NCBI GenBank assembly: GCA_963693285.1
Contig: OY848920.1
Coordinates: 6,895,135 to 6,959,134, forward strand
Source: Xestospongia muta
Taxonomy: Eukaryota; Porifera; Demospongiae; Haplosclerida; Petrosiidae
Reading direction: 5' to 3'
DNA: 64,000 bases
Part shown: positions 1 to 10,840 of the stretch, one piece after another
Position numbering within the stretch: position 1 is the stretch's first letter
Layout of the letters: each line of letters opens with the position of its first letter
Notes under the pieces: model-generated
The model's database searches: none
Told to the model about the DNA's origin: nothing
Seen by the model: only the letters and a program-made list of their open reading frames with translations
Translations under genes and position numbers: made by a program

Positions 1-194
1 ATATGTACGCACATGTTGTAGACATATACAAGTTGCAGAAATGAATGCAATGAACTGTAACTGCATGCAGTATCAACTTACAGGAGAAGGTTGCATAGAT
101 ATGGTGTATGTCTGCCCAATGTGTCTTGATAGATTAGAAAACTTAATGTAAAACAACACACACTGATCCAACTGACTTAAGACTAAAAAGAGTG

Positions 195-243
<49 letters not shown>

Positions 244-934
244 CATATGCATATTTGAGGAGACTATGTCCCAAATACGTTTAAAGTTCAGATAACTTTC
301 AAGGTAAAACTCTGTGCCCTATTTTTGGTCAGTACAAAATATGTCATTGTTATCTATTACTGTTTCAGATGTAAATAATTGAAGTAGTATGTCGTTGTCC
401 TCTAAATCTTCTGATAGATATCAATCAACATAGAATTTATAGAACAATATACTTGTGATCCATTATGTACTTGATTTCATTGTCTTCATCATAGCCTAAA
501 GCTGACAAATATTAGAACTACAATCATTCAGTAATCATGTTTATAGTAAAAATAATAAATAATAAATGATAATGGTAATAAAGAAGACAGTTCCTTACCT
601 CATCCAAGTAGGTTATATTATAATTTGTATTATTATAACAAAGTAAAAAGAATGTTTATTAATGTAATATACTAATACAATCCTTTAGTTAATATGATAG
701 CAATGATAGAATTATATTTATTGTTCTGTAGCAATATCAACACTCAGTAGACTCTTCCTGTTAGCAAAATTTAATAATAAGCCCCGCCTCTATTAGCTCT
801 TTGCCATAGCAACCATATTTAGTAAACAGTAATGGCTTCATTTCTTCTTCAGTGTGTTGTCTGTGTATTGTAGTGTGTTATAGTATATATTACTATGTGT
901 GTACTATACTATATACTAACTCTGTTTTATAATA
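1..934. other. Intergenic, AT-rich, with an (AT)n microsatellite
   Basis: No open frame with coding character was found here on either strand. Positions 197-237 are a pure AT dinucleotide run. The right edge must contain the 5' part or an intron of the LRR gene that follows, because that gene's visible exon has no in-frame ATG near its start and is preceded by an acceptor-like TTATAATAG. A short ATG frame at 832 (MASFLLQCVVCVL) stops before joining and is not a convincing first exon. Confidence 0.5.
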
Positions 935-1729
935 GGAGACACTGGAAGTGTTCAATGGAGAGATGATGACAATTTTGTTAGACTCACTAGACCAAGTGTA
1001 GTAGAAAGTGAAGATGTTATAAGTAAATTAATAAAAGAACAACAAACAGGAAAAAAATGGAGTATTCGTCTTGACTCATCATCTCCTGAAAGTACTGCAG
1101 TTATTATAAACAATCTTAATAAGTGTACAGTCAGGAGACTTGATATACGTCACACTTCATTGGACATTAAGTGTGTATCGATATTATCAGAGATACTAAA
1201 AACTAATAAAACAATAAAGAGACTATGGCTGGAGTCCTCTTCACTTACTGGTGGTATCAAACAAGTCAGTGATAGACTCTGTAATAATGAAACACTCGAA
1301 GAGTTAGCGTTGGCTAATGTTACTGGTATCACAGATGAAGATATGACTCACTTATCTACTATGTTAGCAACTAATACAACTTTGAAAGTACTAGAACTCT
1401 CCAACTGTAACATCACTGATAATGGAGTCCGATATATCTGTGAAGGACTTACTAAAAACCAAACATTGACTACATTGGACATCAGTCGTAATCGTCAGAT
1501 CACTTCAGTTAGTACCAGTACAATAGCAGATCTAATACAAACTACTACATCACTGACAAGATTATATCTCAACAATATTTCACTGAACAATGATGATATC
1601 AAGACAATATGCACATCACTAACTAAAAATACTACATTTAGGGAACTACACTTATCAAGAGAACATAAAGAGTATTGTAAGAAGTTAGACAGTTATCAAG
1701 TTATTAAAGACAGACTTGTGTTCTGGTAA
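935..1729 (+). CDS. Leucine-rich-repeat protein, 3' exon (RNase-inhibitor-type LRR)
   Basis: The frame is open from the acceptor near 934 to the TAA at 1727-1729, about 264 codons, with no plausible ATG in the first part, so this is the last exon of a longer gene. The N-terminal third has a WSIRLDSSSPESTAVIINNL stretch typical of the start of an LRR solenoid. At least five repeats of about 28 residues follow, with signatures such as LEVLELSNCNITDNGVRYI and LTTLDISRNRQITSV. The ends of the repeats carry L-x-L-x-N/C-N-I-x-D-x-G, as in RNase-inhibitor and NLR LRRs. LRRs of this class act as protein-binding surfaces, and in invertebrates they are common at the C-terminus of NLR or death-domain proteins. 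Whether this exon belongs to such a protein cannot be told from the window. A decayed relative lies at 21655-22070. Confidence 0.75.
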   Translation, partial: GDTGSVQWRDDDNFVRLTRPSVVESEDVISKLIKEQQTGKKWSIRLDSSSPESTAVIINNLNKCTVRRLDIRHTSLDIKCVSILSEILKTNKTIKRLWLESSSLTGGIKQVSDRLCNNETLEELALANVTGITDEDMTHLSTMLATNTTLKVLELSNCNITDNGVRYICEGLTKNQTLTTLDISRNRQITSVSTSTIADLIQTTTSLTRLYLNNISLNNDDIKTICTSLTKNTTFRELHLSREHKEYCKKLDSYQVIKDRLVFW

Positions 1730-3251
1730 TGGTAAGTAGTTTGTTATTTATTCTTAATCTGTCTTCTCGCTCACTTTTATTTTCTTTTTAAATTTCTCTT
1801 GACATTATCTTCTCTTCTTTTATTAACAATTTCTTTCCCTAACAAAACTAATCGACAATAAAAATAGAGCAGTTTTGCTCAACACTTACTTCTCTAACGT
1901 CGCACTTTTTTGCTCTCTGACAGCTGGTCATTTCACGACTCATTTGGCGCTTGTGAGTTAATTATTTATGGGTGTGGCCTCATTTTTAACCCCTTTGTGG
2001 AGATTTTGTTTGACCTTCTGAAGAGAGTTTGAAAAAACATACTTTAACAATTTTCTTAACTGAAAGTAGAAAAGTCAACACCTCCTTCCTTATTTTCAGA
2101 GGAGGTAGAAGACTACACATTATTAATATAACTAGACTATTGAAGTCAGTTCAATTGATCAAGTTATATATAGATATTTCTGATATAGAGAAGTTTGCTC
2201 ACTAACATAATAAATGATGGGATGATGTTAATTGACCTCAAACTTACTCTATATTCTATGAACAATGTACATATCACTATTGTAAAGGAGATTCTATTGA
2301 GGACATGAGAGGAACAATTTGTATATAAACCTTTAACCTTAAACTGGATACAGTATATTAAATGTGGAATATTATGTGAAGTGAGTTAAAGTAATTGGAA
2401 GCAATTATTACTCTCTCTCTCCCTCCGTATATCAGTCATTAAGGTAATGACATCATATATTATTATATTGAGGTAATAATGACATCATTAATATCACAAT
2501 GTCTCTTAAGATAGAGTGTAGGAATTATCTCATTTTAATATATCTGTTATATTTTAGAATGTTCTGTTTTATCTGATATCTTAACATGTAATTTATCTTA
2601 CCTATAAAGTAGTACCAGCTGTTACTATATATTTTAAATTTGAGGTAGACTAATAAAATATACTACTTGATCATACAGGAAGGATTCATTTACAATTTTT
2701 AACAGATTTATCATGCATAATTTTAAAACATCTATTACTAATTTTACTACATACCTTCTCTCTTTATAGACTAAAGGTTCAGTTATGTTATCTACCATCA
2801 GTTGTACTATAGCTTCTTTTGTACTTGGAAAGATAGCAGTGGAGTACCTCCTGGTCTTCTCTCACATGAACACATTAATGACAATAATTTAAAATACCAA
2901 CAAACTCATTGATCAGGTCTTAATACTCAATCACTTGATGACTCCAGTATTAGTTCAAAGTACTGGATATAATCCTGTTATTAACACCTGATATTATCAT
3001 GCTGATAACAGTATTAACTATTGTGTGTGTATACAATTAAAACAATGTAGAAAATGTAAAGGAAAATAAACAAAGATAATTAACAATGAATAATTAATTA
3101 TTATTATTACATAATAAAAGTATTCTCCTAAAAATAGTAACAAATCATTAACAATAGATTCAGGGACTTAACAATAAACAAAAAGATAAACAATTGATAA
3201 TTACTACAATGTAACAATGTATAGTAGACAATACACTATTATCATGTGATG
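1730..3251. other. Intergenic, no gene seen
   Basis: This stretch is AT-rich non-coding sequence between the LRR exon and the FKBP relic. The first 200 bases resemble 21900-22070, the flank of a decayed LRR copy, so this is probably an old 3' flank shared by duplicated LRR genes. No open frame longer than about 40 codons shows coding character. Confidence 0.5.
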
Positions 3252-5420
3252 TTAGGATTGAACTGGTTCCACTTGTTTGGTTTCTTCTTCCTCCATTGTT
3301 TGTGCTATAGCATCTTTCTCTGGTGATCCACTCTGTGCTATATCCTCCATTGGTTCAACTTTTGATGGCTCTCTATAATATGTTAAGTTATATGTATCTA
3401 TCTGTCCATTAATCTCTTTCATCTGTCCATTTCATTCATTCATCTATTTGTTAATCAACCTATCCATCCATTTTACTGTCTATCCATCCATTATTTCCTG
3501 ACCTTTTGCCAAGGTTCTTAAACATATTTGCATACAACCTTTTATCTTTCTCTAATTGTTGTCGTACCTTCTGTCGACAAACCTGAATCTGTTGAAGAGC
3601 TGAACGATTTTCAGACTCTAGTTTGACAACTTCTTGAAAACATAACATAGCTTAATCATAGTCCTGCATTTTTTGATATGCATACATTGTACAAGAGAGA
3701 GATGAAAGGAACAAGTGATTACATAAAGATGACATACTCACTTGTCCCTTTCTGAAGTGAGCCTTAACATTAGCAGTGTCTTCTTCTAAAACCTGTTGTT
3801 TGTAAGAGAAACAATTGGACATTACTAGTTGTAAAATCTATGTCATTTAAGATCAGGGACAGTGATGTCAAACTGGGTCCTAGATTTTCTCTACTGGGTC
3901 CTATCAATACTTACTTTATCACATTGTTCTCTAGCTTCTATAGCTTCATCTAACTTGAGATGACAGGCTGCCATGTTAAGGAGAAGTAAAAGACGGACAT
4001 TTTTAGTTTGTTCCTTTTCTTCATCTTTATAAATGGAGACTTTTTCTACTAGACCATATCCTTGTTATATACCTTTAGTGCTAACTTGTATTTTCCTGCT
4101 TTAAAATAAACAGTGCCTTTCTCTTTAATAGTTGTAGCATCAGTAACTCTGTCTTCTATTTCATCATATTCATATGAACTCTTGGCCTATAATGTAAAAG
4201 AGGATGACCCTTTTAATTAGAGCAATAATTTGAACACAATAAGTAGTAGTCAGACAACAGTAGACACTAAAAACCATCTATTTATAAAGAGATATCTACA
4301 ATATTGTGGTTGATATAGAACTAGTTAGTGGGTGTCTACAATATAATGATATTCATGACCTAATTACTTATCACTCATAGATTTACCTTAACAAAACTGT
4401 CTAGTCTAACAAAATAAGTGACCTCAGTATTAGGAGGGACACCTTTTTCTGTATCTCCTGTTGCTCCAAATGCATAACCAGGTTGTATTGTTAAGATGAC
4501 CTTCTTTCTTCTTCATTTTCTCCACTCCTTTCTCCACCCCCTCAATTACATTGACCTCTGAACCTATAGGAGAGGTGTTACCCACGTCATGTCTGTGGTG
4601 ACTCACCTTCTCCTACAATAAACTCCACTTCCCTATCCTCAATGACGTGGTCACCAATAGTACCCTTTATATATACTGGAATGAGAAAAAATTATAACAT
4701 AATTATATTAGAATATGGTATTAAATTTAAGAGCCACATCCATTGCTCACTAGTACAGCGGACACATCAATTACTAGTACTACTGTAGTTGCTATAGTAA
4801 CTTGAGTTGCTATAGTAACTACATAATATTAATAGTAGTCTTAATACAGTAACATAATATATTAACAATACAAGCTATAATCTGTTCTTATATAGAGATA
4901 TCTACAATATTGTGGTTGATATAGAACTAGTTAGTGGGTTCTTATAATTACTTCAGTCAGTATATAACATTTTATATGTACATTATAATGTAATATGATA
5001 GTTAGTATATTATACCATTGACTGTTGATCCCTCCGAGGGTTTCTTGTATCCTGTTTCCTTGGTAACCACACTCATTATTACACCTCCATCATTGGTAAT
5101 GTCCTCTCCAGCCCAAGGAAAGAGTTCAACCTCAAATTGAAGTGTAGAATTAGGAGGGATCTTATCACCTGAACTACTTTCACCATAACTAAATTCTGTT
5201 GAGCACATCAATAAACATTTCTCTCTTCATTGTAGCCACGCCCACATCCCATCCTTTGATAACCTATGATGTCATAATGATGTAATATATTAAACAGCTG
5301 TTCAACTTACCTGTCCTTGTTCAAGTTGAAATTAGAAGAGTACATTTCTCTTAATACTAGAGTCAATACTGTTCCATCTAATAGTCTTCTAAGAGACTAC
5401 AAATGTACAATGATATTTCA
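3252..5420 (-). pseudogene. FKBP4-like: FKBP52-type immunophilin (two FKBP domains plus TPR), frame-broken
   Basis: Seven or eight minus-strand exons resemble large immunophilins (FKBP4/5), which bind HSP90 through TPRs and catalyse prolyl isomerisation. In gene order they are: FKBP domain 1 (5420-5311, then 5263-5016 with VIKGWDVGVATMKR and IPPNSTLQFEVELFPW), FKBP domain 2 (4675-4607 and 4563-4387, with IQPGYAFGATGD), TPRs (4186-3915 with TIKEKGTVYFKAGKYKLAL, 3792-3742, about 3680-3461), the diagnostic LEKDKRLYANMF segment, and an acidic tail ending at 3252. Lesions seen: stops and shifts in the first exon, a frameshift near 5228 after VATMKR, another near 4508, another near 4085, an in-frame TAA near 3657, and no AG acceptor before the last TPR exon. 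The N-terminal 40 or so residues are missing. Splice donors and acceptors elsewhere are well kept, so decay is recent, or the local sequence is poor. The second reading is less likely because nearby long genes are intact. Confidence 0.72.
4289..4939. repeat. 45-bp direct repeat in two introns of the FKBP relic (4289-4333 and 4895-4939)
   Basis: The 45-base block starting GAGATATCTACAATATTGTG and ending in GTTAGTGGGT occurs at 4289-4333 and again, identical by eye, at 4895-4939. Both copies are in introns of the FKBP relic, in the same orientation, about 600 bp apart. This is probably a short dispersed or MITE-derived fragment; no function is apparent. Confidence 0.8.
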
Positions 5421-5439
5421 CTGTGAATTTAATACATAC

Positions 5440-5799
5440 CATTTATCTGTTGATAAAAGATGCCACGCCCCTTCTCATGTGACACAGTCCCTCCCATATC
5501 CCATAATTCTACAAAGAAACTGGTTGGAGTTGATGATAAAGATCTTGTATATTCATGTAACTAAAACAATAGAATAATGTGGGTGTGGTCAATAATGGAT
5601 GGATGTGGTACCTTGACTTCTACTGAACATCCTACAGTTGATGTGGGATTAGTGAGGACTTCTCCTTCAGATATTAGACTCACTAAAGAACTCTTACCTA
5701 CTCCTAATGGCGCCAATATACAATATTAACGTGTGTTTTCATAATACCTGTGTCTCCTAGAACAATAACTTTAACTTTCCTGATATTGTCTGAAGACAT
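5440..5799 (-). pseudogene. RABL3-like: RABL3-type small GTPase, N-terminal three exons only
   Basis: Three exons join in frame on the minus strand: 5799-5748 (MSSDNIRKVKVIVLGDT), 5703-5612 (GVGKSSLVSLISEG, then TVGCSVEVK) and 5560-5440 (SFFVELWDMGGTVSHEKGRG, then FYQQIN). The G1 loop GDTGVGKSS, the switch-I TVGCSV and the G3 WDMGG pattern are those of RABL3, an atypical Rab GTPase. Only about 88 of the roughly 235 residues expected for the family are present. The next GT...AG interval downstream (5439-5421) is only 19 bp, and the sequence beyond it codes for an FKBP domain, not for the rest of a GTPase. This is therefore a truncated gene joined to, or interrupted by, the FKBP relic. The start codon is 101 bp from the divergent death-domain gene at 5901. 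Confidence 0.75.
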
Positions 5800-5900
5800 T
5801 GCAGCTTCGCATAAACGGTTAAAAATATCAGAAGGTGTGGTGCTAGGTGAGCCCCACCCAAAAAGTTACCAGTGGTTGTGTTGTCTCTGACGGGGAAGCA
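5800..5900. promoter_or_regulatory. Putative bidirectional promoter
   Basis: Only 101 bp separate the ATG of the minus-strand RABL3-like gene (5799) from the ATG of the plus-strand death-domain gene (5901). Any promoters for both must overlap here. The interval contains the C-rich tract GAGCCCCACCC near 5848-5859, unusual in this AT-rich window. No TATA box or initiator can be asserted. Promoter function is inferred from spacing only. Confidence 0.4.
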
Positions 5901-7952
5901 ATGACAGCAAGAAATCTTTCATTTGAGAAATTATTAAAAGAGAAACCAACTCTTGATGAATTATGTGAACATATTCACATTGGTGGTAAATGGTATCAGT
6001 TTGGAATCCTGCTTAAACTTGATTCCAAGAAGTTGGATGATATTCGTAGACAACCTGATGATTCTACTTACAAGACATTAAAAATGTTTGAGTTGTGGTT
6101 GAACACCAACCCTAATGCTACCAGAAGACAAGTTATAGATACTTTGAAGAAAGAAGTTATTGAAGAAAGCACTGTTGCTCATAAATACGAGCTGGTCGTG
6201 TTAAGAAAATGTTGTATCTCTGATGGTGTGTGAATCTGGTTGATAAGGTAGTGTGTGTCATTATTTTTATTACAGGAATGGACTCCTCAGCTACTGAAGC
6301 AATTGTTATTCTTTGGCACCATACTGATACACTATCACCGTGTCTGATCAATCCTGTAAAAGTGTCCCAGCTCTTATTTAGTGAGAGATGTATCAGTGAA
6401 GAAACACTTGATGTAATGGAGACAATGGAGGGTATTCTGAATGAGAAGAAGATAACTCTGTTATCTGCTATACATACAGCAGTATCTTCAGATCACAAGA
6501 AGTTGAAAGTGGTAGCTACAGTACTGTCCAAATTTGAGGAGATGAAAGTTCTATCTGAGAGAATTATCAGTGAATATAGTGAGAGATCGTTAATTTTTAA
6601 TAATTTATTTTGACATTTCATTATTAAAAGGTCAAAAATTTCCAGAAGACCAGACAACAATAGCTAATGTTCAAGAGGTAGTCATGACAGGTCATAGTAG
6701 TTTTGAAGATCATGCCAGTGACATTTTACGCTGTCATTATGGTACTCTCTCTCAATCTCTTCAATATCCAGTTCAAGTAGCAGAACTACTTCATGGAGAG
6801 GGAGTCATTTCAGATGATACACTAACTATATCTACTCAGCCATTAATATCACTACTAAAAGCTGTACGTGGTGCTGTCCATAGCAACTATCATAACCTAA
6901 AAGTGTTTGCCAGTGTACTTCAAAGATTCACTGATAATATACAATTAGGTGATGTCATAATGAATGACTACAGTAAGTTATAAAGTTGATTACATAATGT
7001 AATTTTAAAATATTACTGAAATTATAGAGCAATCATTTGAAGACAGAACAACACACACTAAACCATTACTCAATGAAGGTATAGTTTGTTAGTATTAATA
7101 TTATTATCCTGTTATATCTCTTATTGTAGTATCTTCTCATAGTCTATCTCATGTAAGCAATGAGTCTGTTCAAGGTAATATCCTGTATATTCATGTAATA
7201 ATATGTACTATGTCATAGATGGGATTTTTGTTCCACGAAGTATGAGTCCCACATTTAATTCAATGAGAGTAAAATTTGGAACAACCTTCAACAAAATTCG
7301 AAATGTTATTAAAGAGATGTCTGTAACTTGTGAAAACTTGAAAACATTTCTCCAAGATTGTTATCCTGACCTCACCCCTCAATTATCACGTACCAGCACT
7401 AACACACTTGATGGTGTACTAGAAATTGTCAAAGTTAAATGTACATTGATTGATATTAACATTTTAAAAGCCATTGCTGACCAATTTAATGTTAAAGAAG
7501 CTGATGTTCACATTAAAGCTTATGAAGATGCTATTGAGGAGTTTTGTCGTACAGTAACAACACGTCTAAGTCTCCAGGAATCTCTTGTGGTGTCCAACAG
7601 TTCTCCTCTCAAATGTGAGACTGCTAAATTTGTTCTCGAATGGGATCCTGACACAATTTCACTGACTGACATTAAAAACCTTTTGTCAGTTGTCTTTGAA
7701 AGATTAAATAAAAGAGTTAAAGTAATTATTGTGACTGAGGGTAACTCCATCATTGTGACCTGTACCTTCCCACTCAGTCTGACAACTCTACTTATTGCCA
7801 AAGCTCAGGAGACTCTTGAATCATTGAAGAGGAGAGGATTACTACAACAAGGGATACTGAACAAAACCATCAAAACAAAAGAAGATGCATGTAGCAACAT
7901 CAAGTGTATACATTCAGTAAATAACTTTGTGTTATTACTACATATATCGTAG
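5901..7952 (+). CDS. Death-domain, double CARD-like protein with an unnamed C-terminal module
   Basis: Six exons join in frame: 5901-6225, 6276-6578, 6631-6972, 7028 to about 7078, about 7130-7174, and 7219-7952. All internal junctions keep phase 1. The first exon encodes a six-helix death-domain-like fold (FEKLLKEKPTLDELCEHIHI ... LDDIRRQPDDSTYKTLKMFE). Exons 2 and 3 each encode one CARD-like helical domain, paralogous to each other (PVKVSQLLFSERCISEETLD and PVQVAELLHGEGVISDDTLT). After a short polar linker the last exon holds a module of about 200 residues: a helical half, then an alpha/beta half around FVLEWDPDTISLTDIKNLLS and TEGNSIIVTCTFP. The same module occurs twice in the ankyrin gene at 23802-30893. 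ATG 5901 is chosen because the upstream in-frame extension begins only at GTG. The last 34 codons lie inside a dispersed repeat (7851-8357), so the natural C-terminus is probably truncated. Likely a cytosolic death-fold adaptor. Confidence 0.72.
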
Positions 7953-8357
7953 TTCCAAATCTATATCCATTCAGCAAAAGTGACTTAAGTTAATTTTTAA
8001 AGGAATGTATGTTCCATTAAGAGAATCCATTGAAATAGTTTGAATCTCTCAGATAGTCCATCAGTTAAAGAGCTACACAAATCTCAGAAGAGTAGTAGTC
8101 CTGTGGGGCTACACCCCAAACAACTAGCCCCATCTGATTTAATACTTCATTTATGTAAAGTACAGTGATATAGACCCTTGTATCTTAATAATATTTTAAA
8201 ATGAAGTTGATAAATGATGGCTAGGGTACAGCCAGAGCATAACATTCTTCAATTGCCAGTTGCATATTCTCAATTTAATTGTGATCCACAAAATTAATCA
8301 AAGTGAACAGAAACAGAAGGTGCAGAAAAATCAATAATATTATTGTGAACCTTTGCT
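7851..8357 (+). repeat. Dispersed repeat, copy 1 (partner at 28707-29217)
   Basis: About 507 bp starting GGGATACTGAACAAAACC is repeated in the same orientation at 28707-29217 with only scattered differences (well over 95 percent alike by eye). Copy 1 begins inside the last exon of the death-domain gene and supplies its stop codon. Copy 2 sits in an intron of the ankyrin gene. It has no open frame of its own and no obvious terminal inverted repeats. It may be a non-autonomous transposon or a segment copied between paralogues. Confidence 0.85.
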
Positions 8358-9650
8358 TTAATTCTGTGATCCTTTAATTATTATGTAATTAATTTATATT
8401 AGGTCAATACCACAAGGAACATGCCATGTCTTTTAATCTATCCCTGCATTTGGAGGTATGATTACTTTTTGCCAAGACAACAGACTCAGTATGTAATATT
8501 AATACTTTAGTTAGTTGACACTGCATGTATTACATGTAGTCCTACCTATTTTAACTAATTCTCTATTCCTCTCTCATCAATGACCTCTGTGATCTATATG
8601 ACTTTAGTTGGTTGAGACATGCTCAAGTCACCTGTTACAATAATGAAGGGGAGTGGCTTGGTGATGCCTCTATTGATTATGTTAATACTCTATCCTGAAA
8701 GGCAGTACAAGACTTAATGACAAAGAGATTTAAACAACCAAAGGAAAATGTAAGTTATCATTTTTATAATTTTAAGAATATCTTTTTAAATTGAGTCTAG
8801 TTTGAATTGTTGTTCCTATCTTTATTATTGCTGGCCACACCCATTATCATAATTTCCACTATAGAAAGTGACAAAGTTATTTTGAGAGGTACATTGTCTG
8901 CTAAGATATATAAAATACAGAGTTGGTATTATCAATGGTCTGTTCCCATCAGTTCACACAGCTAGCATCATAGTAATTACAGTAAAACAGTACTTGATTG
9001 ATATTATGTATTATAGACTTGACCCTATGTGGAATGGCCACTGCTCCAATGAATGGTTAAAGAAAGACAAACTAGCAAATGTATTAGCAGAAGAACTTAC
9101 TAATGATCAGGTTAACTACGACACTAGTTACATATCACTAACTACAATCTCTGTATATTATCAGTATGATCACTTAATATACACTGTTTAACATCATTAT
9201 TATATCCTCAAAGTTCTCATAAAAGACTTTCTCAACAATATAGGAGACCATTTTTTATCATTCTCAAATTAAATTACCAAACGTAATACAGGATTGATCT
9301 GTTTGTTTTGTCTTTTCACTCGTCTATCTGTCTGACTAATAATGTGTCATTCTGTTTGTTTGTCTATTTGTCTAGGTCAATGACAGAAGATATTCTTACA
9401 CTATTAGATGTAGAAAGACAGCTATATCTCAGGTTTAGTCAAAGGAGGGATATGGTCATGTTTTTATTAATAGGAGGAGCTTTCTCAATTAATTACCTTA
9501 TATTGATAACAGACAATATGTACATCACTCACTAAAATACTACAACACAGAGACTATACATTTTATATTAGTACTGTTGAGAACATTAATGTTCATATTA
9601 TTTTCACAACATCAAGATTTGTAAGAAGTATGACAGAAATCAAGTTTTTA
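8358..9650 (+). pseudogene. Unrecognised gene relic with exon-like pieces
   Basis: Short coding-looking stretches occur on the plus strand. About 8590-8749 gives DFSWLRHAQVTCYNNEGEWL and LGDASIDYVNTLS, then an in-frame TGA, then KAVQDLMTKRFKQPKEN before a GTAAGT donor. About 9017-9130, after a TATTATAG acceptor, gives LDPMWNGHCSNEWLKKDKLA. About 9376-9480 gives SMTEDILTLLDVERQLYLRF. The stop codon and missing joins suggest a decayed multi-exon gene. I do not recognise the family. The pyrimidine-rich tract at 9295-9375 is low-complexity. Confidence 0.3.
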
Positions 9651-10020
9651 TACTAGTTGTAGTAAGTCCTTTCTTGACCTTTCAACAGCAGCCTCTTGTA
9701 CCAACGTCTACGTATACGAAAGGTCCTGAACTGTATCGTACACGACCAACCTCTCTCATATTCGAAAATCGTGGACCTCACTCGACGAGCACGTGTACGG
9801 GGGGGGGCAGCTTCAACCCCAAAACACAAAAAGAGACAAACAGCCATAGTTCCAAAAATAATAAGGAGATCCATAGAATCGACCATGTTTCAGGACAAAA
9901 ATATGACTGCTAACCGACAGTGGCGGTGGAAGATAAAGAGATATGAGGGACTGTGCAAGATCGCAAAATTTTCGCTAATTAATTATTCATAGGGGCATGA
10001 CCTATTACTACGCTATAATT
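9651..10020. other. GC-richer island of uncertain origin
   Basis: This stretch is more GC-rich than its neighbours and contains a G9 run at 9799-9807 and overlapping open frames of 77-98 codons on both strands. The minus frame (MVDSMDLLIIFGTMAVCLFL) would be an arginine-rich peptide. None of the frames matches a family I know. The composition suggests imported transposon DNA rather than a host gene. It adjoins the hAT-type relic. Confidence 0.3.
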
Positions 10021-10099
10021 AATTATTTCCATAAATAAAAAATAAAAAAATTGTTTATTTTATTGAAAAACACCCAAAAAAATTCTCCCTCTCTTATTA

Positions 10100-10840
10100 A
10101 CACCAATAAAATCTTTGGCCACTTGTAAAAGGTCTATATTGTCAGTTAGCTCTTTGTGCACATGCAGTAACATAATGTTGATCACGTTTGAGTTGCAGGC
10201 TGAGTTGAGAAGCTACAGCCGGCTGTGACAGGTGTTGATATGATGCTGTTGCTTCCACATGAAGTTGACTAAGCTCATGGTGCTGAAATTTTTCCTTGGC
10301 TCTTTTCCAGTTGTTAAAACCAGTTTGAACTAGAATAAATCATGTCGGTTGCCAAACAATCTCAAAGAACTGTTAGTATAAGCAAAATGATAGTAGAAAC
10401 AAAATACTATACCTTTCAAACAATAAGTGAGCCATTTGTGTGCTTCAAACCAACTTGGACACAAAAGATCGGTTTTGCTTTCCTTGTCTCCTCTTTGTTG
10501 CTGTTAAATCAGAGGCCACGGGACGATATGGGCTGTTAGACGAGCAACAATGTAAAGAACAAACAGCCCTATTGTGTTTCTGTACATCCTCGCACTCTTC
10601 AATATCATGACTAGATGATTCACTGAGAGATTCACATTCAGACTCAGCCGGAGATTCGTCACCGTCATCAGTGTAGCCACTCGTTGTAGGACTAGGAGAT
10701 CGAGATTTGGATTCGTCGACTGTGCTGTTCCTGGGACGCTTAGTAGTGCTTGATGCCCAAAAAGACTCTAACCTCGTCTGTGACAACCTTGACAAGTCAA
10801 CACATGTGCCAAAGTGTACCACACCCATCTGCCACACCTA
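10100..10840 (-). pseudogene. hAT-type transposase N-terminal fragment (TTF/ZMYM-like zinc finger)
   Basis: The minus-strand frame 10837-10445 has a Ser/Asp/Glu-rich N-terminus and then CSLHCCSSNSPYRPVASDLT followed by RRQGKQNRSF. Further 3', in other frames and after a possible intron, come WLTYCLKGIVFCFYYHFAYT and TGFNNWKRAKEKFQHHELSQ. This succession (CC pair, YxP, KRxQGxxxRxF, WL.Y....vFCFyC, GFNNWKxAxxKFxxHExSxxH) is the zinc-binding N-terminal region of hAT-family transposases and of domesticated ZMYM-like proteins. The catalytic and dimerisation regions are absent and the frame is broken, so it is a dead fragment. Confidence 0.55.

Noticed and set aside
5311..5420. This exon as RABL3 exon 4
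   Set aside because: A forced acceptor gives a weak GTPase-like reading, but DSSIKRN and FQLEQGQ in another frame match an FKBP domain much better.
9653..9992. Overlapping 77-98-codon frames on both strands
   Set aside because: No domain, no matching neighbour, and both strands are open because the stretch is GC-richer than the rest.
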